The notes under the pieces: model-generated
Databases searched by the model: none
The model's input: the letters and a program-made list of their open reading frames with translations, nothing else
What the model was told of the DNA's origin: nothing
Source: Bacteroidales bacterium UBA6244
Lineage (GTDB): Bacteria; Bacteroidota; Bacteroidia; Bacteroidales; F082
DNA: 11,943 nucleotides
NCBI GenBank assembly: GCA_002440885.1
Contig: DJVY01000010.1
Location: 1-11,943 of the forward strand
Reading direction: 5' to 3'
Shown here: positions 8,321 through 11,943 of the stretch, one piece after another
How the letters are laid out: every line of letters starts with the position of its first letter
Position numbering within the stretch: the stretch's first letter is position 1
Position numbers and translations under genes: made by a program

Positions 8321-10012
8321 ATGAACAATATCGAGATGTTATCAAAAAAAGAAACAAAGTGGAGGAAGTATTTTCTGATTTTTCTATCTTTTTGGCTGTC
8401 AACTATCTGCAATGGTCAATACTTGAAACAATACGACTGGGTAAATAGCTTTGGTGGATTAGATGTTGATGTGGGCAAGTCAGTTTGTACCGATGATTTT
8501 GGGAATATATATATTACTGGTTTCTTTCAAAGTGAGGCTGTATTTGGTGATGAACATCTTGTATCCAATGGGGATACAGACATTTTCGTAGCAAAATTCG
8601 ATACTGACGGAAACTTGCTTTGGGTAAAACAATTTGGAAGCGGAATCCGCAAAAATTTAATAGCTACCGAGATGGGAACGGCTATTAAATGCGATAAAAA
8701 GGGTAATATTTATTTGGCTGGAATTTTTTCCTGGTCGGTCATTTTTGGCGATACAACTCTTGTGTCTAAAGGAGGCGATGATATATTTTTGGTAAAAATG
8801 TCAACTGCAGGTAAAATAATCCGGGCTAATCGCTATGGAACTATCGGTCATGATTTTGTTCACGATTTTGAAATTGAAATTGATGGTACATTGCTAATAA
8901 GTGCTTCCTTTGGGTCAAAACCTGAGCAGGAAACATTTAGAAATAGCCGAAATAGTTCATACGCTATTCTTGCGCGTATTGATAAAATGGGTGAGATGTC
9001 TATCCTAAACCATGCACTGTCTCCAGGGTCATTGCAAGGCAGCCAAGTTATCGCTGATAAGAATAACAACATTTACTGGGGTTTGAATTATACCAATGTA
9101 ATTGAAGTTGAGGAACAACGAATCCATTCAAATGGAAAATCGGATATAGTACTCGTAAGACTTGATAAAAGTGGCAATGCCATTTGGTATAAAAAAATCG
9201 GTGGCAGGTTTGATGATAAAATGAATGATTTAGCGCTCTATAAAGGCAATGAACTTTTACTTACTGGTTCGTTTGAAGACAAAATAGCTTTTGCAGATAG
9301 GGAGATACTATCCAATGGAAAATCGGATATGCTACTATGCCAGATTGATGAATTTGGGAATGTTAATTGGCTCGAAAAAATTGGAGGTAAACTGAACGAA
9401 AGCGGAATATCTGTTTCGTCCGATGCTGATGATAATATTGTTATAGCCGGAATATTTCAAGATGAAATAGTTACGAATGTTGATACGCTCAAAGCAAAAG
9501 GTTACTTTGACATTGTTATTGCTTGTTTTAACCCATATCATCATTATTTAAAAAGTCATCACATAGGCGGTGCTTATGGTGACTTTGTTGAATCGTTATC
9601 GATCTCACAGGGCTATGTCAACTTTACAGGTCATTTTAGAAATACGATGGCATTAAACAACTTAGAAATAGCCTCTAATGGTAAGGAGGATGGTTTTTTA
9701 GGACGATTCCCTTTGTTTTTAAATGGGGAATTACACACAGAAATTGATAATTTCGATGGTGTCCATGGCGCAGTTGTTTTAATAAATCCAAACCCTTCTA
9801 CAGGAATTTTCACTATCTCTTCCCCTCAATCAAATCTAAAGGATATCAATATCAAGATTTTGAATATGTCTGGTTATCAAGTTGATTGGTTTTATTGTGA
9901 TAAATTTCCTTTTGTATTAGATTTATCCCACCTTCCTCAAGGTGTATACATGGCTCATATTCAAATACAAAACCAGACCTTTTTCGAGAAACTGATTATT
10001 AGTTCAAAATAG
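8321..10012 (+). CDS. Secreted seven-repeat beta-propeller (SBBP-type) protein with T9SS type A sorting domain
   Basis: 563 residues. The start at 8321 gives a long basic n-region, then hydrophobic Y17-I29 and ICNGQ with cleavage near residue 33; M6 (8336) is an alternative start. The body consists of SBBP-like repeats: 'nWvkqfGG..dD.g..v..d..GNiYitG.F.....fg...l.SnG.sDifvakfd..Gn'. The SNGxxD anchor (or its degenerate form) falls at residues 83, 150, 211, 271, 332, 393 and 453, a period of 60-61 residues after the first interval of 67. Repeats 3 (RNSSYAI) and 6 (KAKGYFDI) have drifted. From about residue 485 comes a clear T9SS type A domain (INPNPSTGIFTI, MSGYQV, LPQGVYMAHI, FEKLIISS). The protein should therefore reach the cell surface or medium by the type IX system. 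Binding partner unknown. It starts 36 bases after the M23 gene with no terminator seen between, so co-transcription is likely. Confidence 0.88.
   Translation: MNNIEMLSKKETKWRKYFLIFLSFWLSTICNGQYLKQYDWVNSFGGLDVDVGKSVCTDDFGNIYITGFFQSEAVFGDEHLVSNGDTDIFVAKFDTDGNLLWVKQFGSGIRKNLIATEMGTAIKCDKKGNIYLAGIFSWSVIFGDTTLVSKGGDDIFLVKMSTAGKIIRANRYGTIGHDFVHDFEIEIDGTLLISASFGSKPEQETFRNSRNSSYAILARIDKMGEMSILNHALSPGSLQGSQVIADKNNNIYWGLNYTNVIEVEEQRIHSNGKSDIVLVRLDKSGNAIWYKKIGGRFDDKMNDLALYKGNELLLTGSFEDKIAFADREILSNGKSDMLLCQIDEFGNVNWLEKIGGKLNESGISVSSDADDNIVIAGIFQDEIVTNVDTLKAKGYFDIVIACFNPYHHYLKSHHIGGAYGDFVESLSISQGYVNFTGHFRNTMALNNLEIASNGKEDGFLGRFPLFLNGELHTEIDNFDGVHGAVVLINPNPSTGIFTISSPQSNLKDINIKILNMSGYQVDWFYCDKFPFVLDLSHLPQGVYMAHIQIQNQTFFEKLIISSK
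9131..9330 (+). repeat. 17-base exact repeat pair inside the propeller gene
   Basis: AATGGAAAATCGGATAT occurs at 9131-9147 and again at 9314-9330, 183 bases (61 codons) apart and in the same frame. It encodes NGKSD plus the next residue in repeats 4 and 5 of the propeller. Other repeats differ in sequence, so these two units probably arose from the latest duplication or were homogenised. Confidence 0.8.
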
Positions 10013-10132
10013 CAAAAAACCAAAACAATGCAACACTTTCTGTGCACGAATAAGTTACTAATAAACTACATGCTATAGATATAGGCGAATTCAATAATAT
10101 GTTTGTATTGAAAAAGTTTTTTACTTCCCCCC

Positions 10133-10150
10133 TTAACACTTTGTTAACAC
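10133..10150 (+). repeat. Direct repeat TTAACAC x2, 11 bases apart
   Basis: TTAACAC is present at 10133-10139 and 10144-10150. The 11-base spacing puts both copies on one face of the helix. They lie 20 bases upstream of the TAACTTTG candidate -7 element, where the -33 region should be. This fits an operator for a dimeric or tandem regulator, but a chance pair of 7-mers in an AT-rich spacer cannot be excluded. Confidence 0.35.
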
Positions 10151-10170
10151 CATGCCATGAAACGGACAGG

Positions 10171-10178
10171 TAACTTTG
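10171..10178 (+). promoter_or_regulatory. Candidate Bacteroidota -7 element TAACTTTG
   Basis: TAACTTTG matches the Bacteroidota -7 consensus TAnnTTTG and lies 19 bases before the ATG at 10198, so the transcript leader would be short. No good TTTG sits 19-21 bases upstream; the nearest TTTG (10140-10143) is 27 bases away. The promoter would then be weak or activator-dependent. A second match, TATGTTTG at 10098-10105, is the alternative. Confidence 0.4.
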
Positions 10179-10197
10179 TGGCCGAATGTAACAAGAT

Positions 10198-10662
10198 ATG
10201 GTAAAGAGTATTAAATATTTGTTTAATCTGTTGATGGTGGTTACCTTATTGGTATCTACCACAGGGATAACCATTTATACCCATTATTGCAATACCGAAG
10301 GGGAGGTTATCAGCAGTTTGTTTTCGGATGAAGCTACCTGCGATCACCACGGCGTAACGCTCCCTCAGCACGATTGCTGCCAAACCAAAAGCGGATGTAG
10401 CACCGATACACAGCGCGATTGCTGCTCCGATGTTTCACAGGTGTTTAAAATAAACAATACCTACTACACCTCCCTGCTCGAAAACGACTCTCCGCAGCCT
10501 GCTGAGATTGAGCTTTTTGATGTGCCCTCGTTTTCGCTTTATCGCTTTACAGAGCCAGTAGAAGTCAACACTTACCCGCAAGAGCCACCCAGCCCGATAG
10601 CGGGGAAAAAGTTACTTACCCGCCTCTTACAGATTAGAATTGCTCCCGATCCGCTTTCCTGA
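10198..10662 (+). CDS. HYC_CC_PP family small secreted Cys/His-rich protein
   Basis: 154 residues. It has an N-terminal hydrophobic segment (about L8-I26) serving as signal peptide or anchor, then the hallmark motifs: THYC (H29, Y30, C31), HDCC (C60, C61), a second RDCC (C75, C76) and EPPSPI (P130, P131). These match the Bacteroidota family named HYC_CC_PP after those motifs, which has no assigned function. Further C48 and C67 and H50, H51 and H58 make the middle third rich in possible metal ligands. The family is known to me as a small protein encoded next to TonB-dependent receptors, and a receptor start lies 253 bases downstream here. A periplasmic or outer-membrane-associated metal-binding helper for that receptor is an inference. 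The start at 10198 places the hydrophobic segment at the N-terminus and follows the TAACTTTG element closely. Confidence 0.8.
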   Translation: MVKSIKYLFNLLMVVTLLVSTTGITIYTHYCNTEGEVISSLFSDEATCDHHGVTLPQHDCCQTKSGCSTDTQRDCCSDVSQVFKINNTYYTSLLENDSPQPAEIELFDVPSFSLYRFTEPVEVNTYPQEPPSPIAGKKLLTRLLQIRIAPDPLS

Positions 10663-10665
10663 TTT

Positions 10666-10768
10666 TTTTGCCTGACATTTAGAATACATCGTGTGATATA
10701 TCTTATCATGCTGTGTGTCGGTAAACTATTACCGAACCGGTAACTTATCCGGAACCTGGCAGGCAAAA
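10666..10768 (+). ncRNA. Candidate structured RNA element in the spacer (outer 9-bp stem enclosing hairpins)
   Basis: TTTTGCCTG (10666-10674) is exactly complementary to CAGGCAAAA (10760-10768) and would close an ~85-base interior. Inside are a hairpin at 10691-10711 (TGATA/TATCA core with a 5-base loop, extended by two G-U pairs and one G-C), and CGGTAA-ACTA-TTACCG at 10719-10734. A further CGGTAA at 10738-10743 can instead pair with the same TTACCG, and CCGG/CCGG at 10737-10740 and 10749-10752 adds a short stem. A multi-helix junction closed by one stem is the layout of many riboswitches and leader RNAs, but I do not recognise a known class (no clear B12 or TPP box). It starts three bases after the upstream stop codon, so it would be in the 3' UTR of that gene and the leader of the receptor gene. 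Confidence 0.35.
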
Positions 10769-10802
10769 TTTTCAATAGTGCTATCACATCTAATCCATGT
10801 AT

Positions 10803-10880
10803 ACTGCTTCTTACTGATTTCGCAAGAATATCCTGTTAGAAGCAGTTAATCCCGAGAGGATTAGGTTTTTCTGATTTTGT
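10803..10880 (+). terminator. Terminator- or attenuator-like tandem hairpins before the receptor gene
   Basis: ACTGCTTCT (10803-10811) pairs with AGAAGCAGT (10838-10846), a 9-bp stem with a 26-base loop. Directly adjoining is TAATCC-CGAGA-GGATTA (10847-10863), a 6-bp stem with a 5-base loop, followed by GG and a T-run (10866-10870, then TTTT at 10875-10878). This is the shape of an intrinsic terminator, though a weak one because the stem is AT-rich. The right arm, GGATTAGGTTT (10858-10868), can alternatively pair with AAACCAAATCC (10881-10891), 10 of 11 positions, which would break the terminator-like hairpin. It may end the small-protein transcript or attenuate entry into the receptor gene. 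Confidence 0.45.
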
Positions 10881-10915
10881 AAACCAAATCCGATTCGGTA
10901 TAAACACGTGTAATA

Positions 10916-11943
10916 ATGAATAAATATATATTTATCTTCCTGATATTATGGCAGATAATCCCCACACAGGGTCAAACAACAGAAGGGCATGTAATGGAAG
11001 CCGTGGGTGAATCCACCAAACCGCTTCCTGGTGCTAACGTAGTACAATTAAATACAACCAACGGCACAGTGACCGATGCCTCAGGTCATTTCGAGCTAAA
11101 ACTGATTTCTGAGTCGCCAAAGATTTTGGTAATCAGTTATATTAGTTATCAAAGCGATACGGTAGACCTAAGTAAACTAAAGCACAACCATGTTCATGTG
11201 GTGCTCAGCAGCGTAAAAAATTTGAGCGAAGTAGAAATTACCTCCCGTCAGGGCGCGTTTTTATCACGTACGGCTACCCGAAACATTACGGAAATCAATC
11301 AGGCGGAGCTGCAAAAGGCGGCTTGCTGTAATTTGTCGGAGAGTTTTGAAAACAGCGCGGCGGTGGATGTTAGCTACAGCGATGCCGTTACCGGAGCTAA
11401 ACAAATTCAGCTGCTCGGTCTGGCCGGCATTTATACCCAGTTTTTAACCGAAAACATACCCAATATGCGCGGACTGGCCACGCCTTACGGACTTGGTTAT
11501 GTGCCCGGCAGTTGGATGGAGTCGATACAGGTGTCGAAAGGTACTTCGGCGGTAAACAACGGCAACGAGTCGATGGCCGGACAAATCAACATCGAGTATA
11601 AAAAACCCGACGAAGGCGACAGGCTGTTTGTAAACATGTACGGAAACCACGAAGGAAAAGCCGAAGCCAACCTGGTAGCCAGAATGCCCGTGACGGCCAG
11701 GATAAGTACAGCCCTGTTGGCCCATGCAGAGTATTTCAGGATAAAACACGACAGAAACGATGATGGGTTTTTAGACATGCCTCTTGTAAACCAAATCAAC
11801 CTGATGAACCGCTGGAAGTATCAGGGCAAAGCGCTCCACACCCAGCTTGGCGTTCAGTGGCTTAGTGAAGAAAGACAGGGAGGGCAGATGAGCTTCAGTC
11901 CAAACATGACCAGAGATGTTGATCATCCCTATGGCATCGGGGT
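10916..11943 (+). CDS. TonB-dependent outer-membrane receptor, N-terminal part (cut by window end)
   Basis: 342 residues are visible; the frame is open to the window end, and receptors of this type are usually 700-800 residues. The ATG at 10916 is the first start after an in-frame TAA at 10901-10903. Residues 1-20 are a signal peptide (MNKYIFIFLILW..TQGQ). Residues about 22-105 form a CarboxypepD_reg-like beta-sandwich (LPGANVVQLNTTNGTVTDASGHFEL). Residues about 110-225 form the plug: VEITSR, AACCNLSESFE with C137-C138, VSYSDAVTGAKQIQLLGL, LTENIPNMRGL, then IQVSKGTSAVNNGNESMAGQINIEY. Barrel strands follow (LFVNMYGNHEGKAEANLVAR, HDRNDDGFLDMP). The protein should import a substrate across the outer membrane using TonB energy. 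The substrate is not evident; the adjacent Cys/His-rich HYC_CC_PP gene suggests a metal, such as copper, or a metal complex. The structured spacer may control its expression. Confidence 0.92.
   Translation, partial: MNKYIFIFLILWQIIPTQGQTTEGHVMEAVGESTKPLPGANVVQLNTTNGTVTDASGHFELKLISESPKILVISYISYQSDTVDLSKLKHNHVHVVLSSVKNLSEVEITSRQGAFLSRTATRNITEINQAELQKAACCNLSESFENSAAVDVSYSDAVTGAKQIQLLGLAGIYTQFLTENIPNMRGLATPYGLGYVPGSWMESIQVSKGTSAVNNGNESMAGQINIEYKKPDEGDRLFVNMYGNHEGKAEANLVARMPVTARISTALLAHAEYFRIKHDRNDDGFLDMPLVNQINLMNRWKYQGKALHTQLGVQWLSEERQGGQMSFSPNMTRDVDHPYGIG

Noticed and set aside
10072..10083. CTATA-GA-TATAG small palindrome as an operator
   Set aside because: It has only 5-bp AT-rich arms with a 2-base centre, well within chance for this AT-rich spacer.
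10098..10105. TATGTTTG as the main promoter of the HYC_CC_PP gene
   Set aside because: It matches TAnnTTTG but lies 92 bases from the start codon and has no TTG at the right upstream distance. TAACTTTG at 10171 is better placed, though neither is proven.
10663..10669. T-run right after the HYC_CC_PP stop codon as an intrinsic terminator
   Set aside because: I found no strong hairpin directly before it; these bases fit better as part of the outer stem of the spacer element.
1..11943. Mobile element or phage origin for the whole window
   Set aside because: No transposase, integrase, phage structural gene, terminal repeat or tRNA attachment site is visible; the fibre-like gene has a signal peptide, which phage fibres lack.

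Overview
The window reads as a piece of a Bacteroidota chromosome (broad Flavobacteriia/Bacteroidia type; genus not resolvable by eye). The clues are T9SS type A sorting domains, secreted PKD, beta-propeller and 'coathanger' modules, signal peptides ending in ..SQ or ..GQ, a CarboxypepD_reg-like TonB receptor, TAnnTTTG-type promoter sequence and few Shine-Dalgarno sites. Every gene I can support is on the + strand. I see no tRNA, rRNA, CRISPR array, transposase or integrase.

Left part (1-10012) is a run of secreted or surface proteins. It holds the last residues of a T9SS cargo protein (1-66), then a 593-residue surface or fibre protein with YadA-head-like repeats, VGIG-type repeats and a C-terminal coiled coil (83-1864). 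Next is a secreted-protein gene split by one in-frame TAA (1884-2810, stop at 2043-2045). Its end overlaps by 4 bases the start of a giant 1825-residue protein (2807-8284) that carries an M23 (LytM-type) metallopeptidase domain with all five key residues, PKD-like domains, a BACON-like domain, FG-GAP-like propeller repeats and a coathanger-like module. A 563-residue seven-repeat beta-propeller protein with a clear T9SS type A tail follows (8321-10012). Base composition drops sharply between about 1865 and 4200, covering the split gene and the M23 part of the giant protein only, which suggests an exchanged or acquired cassette joined to a resident stalk.

Right part (10013-11943) is a separate transcription unit. 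A candidate promoter with two helically phased TTAACAC repeats precedes a small Cys/His-rich secreted protein of the HYC_CC_PP type (10198-10662). A 253-base spacer follows that is unusually rich in inverted repeats: a closed multi-helix element at 10666-10768, then a 9-bp stem and a terminator-like hairpin with a competing partner at 10803-10891. After it comes the start of a TonB-dependent receptor (10916 onward, cut by the window end). The small protein and the receptor are probably a functional pair, possibly for a metal; the spacer looks like a site of control between them.

The items most worth following up are the nonsense-split partner of the M23 protein, the chimeric composition of the M23 gene, and the structured spacer before the receptor.
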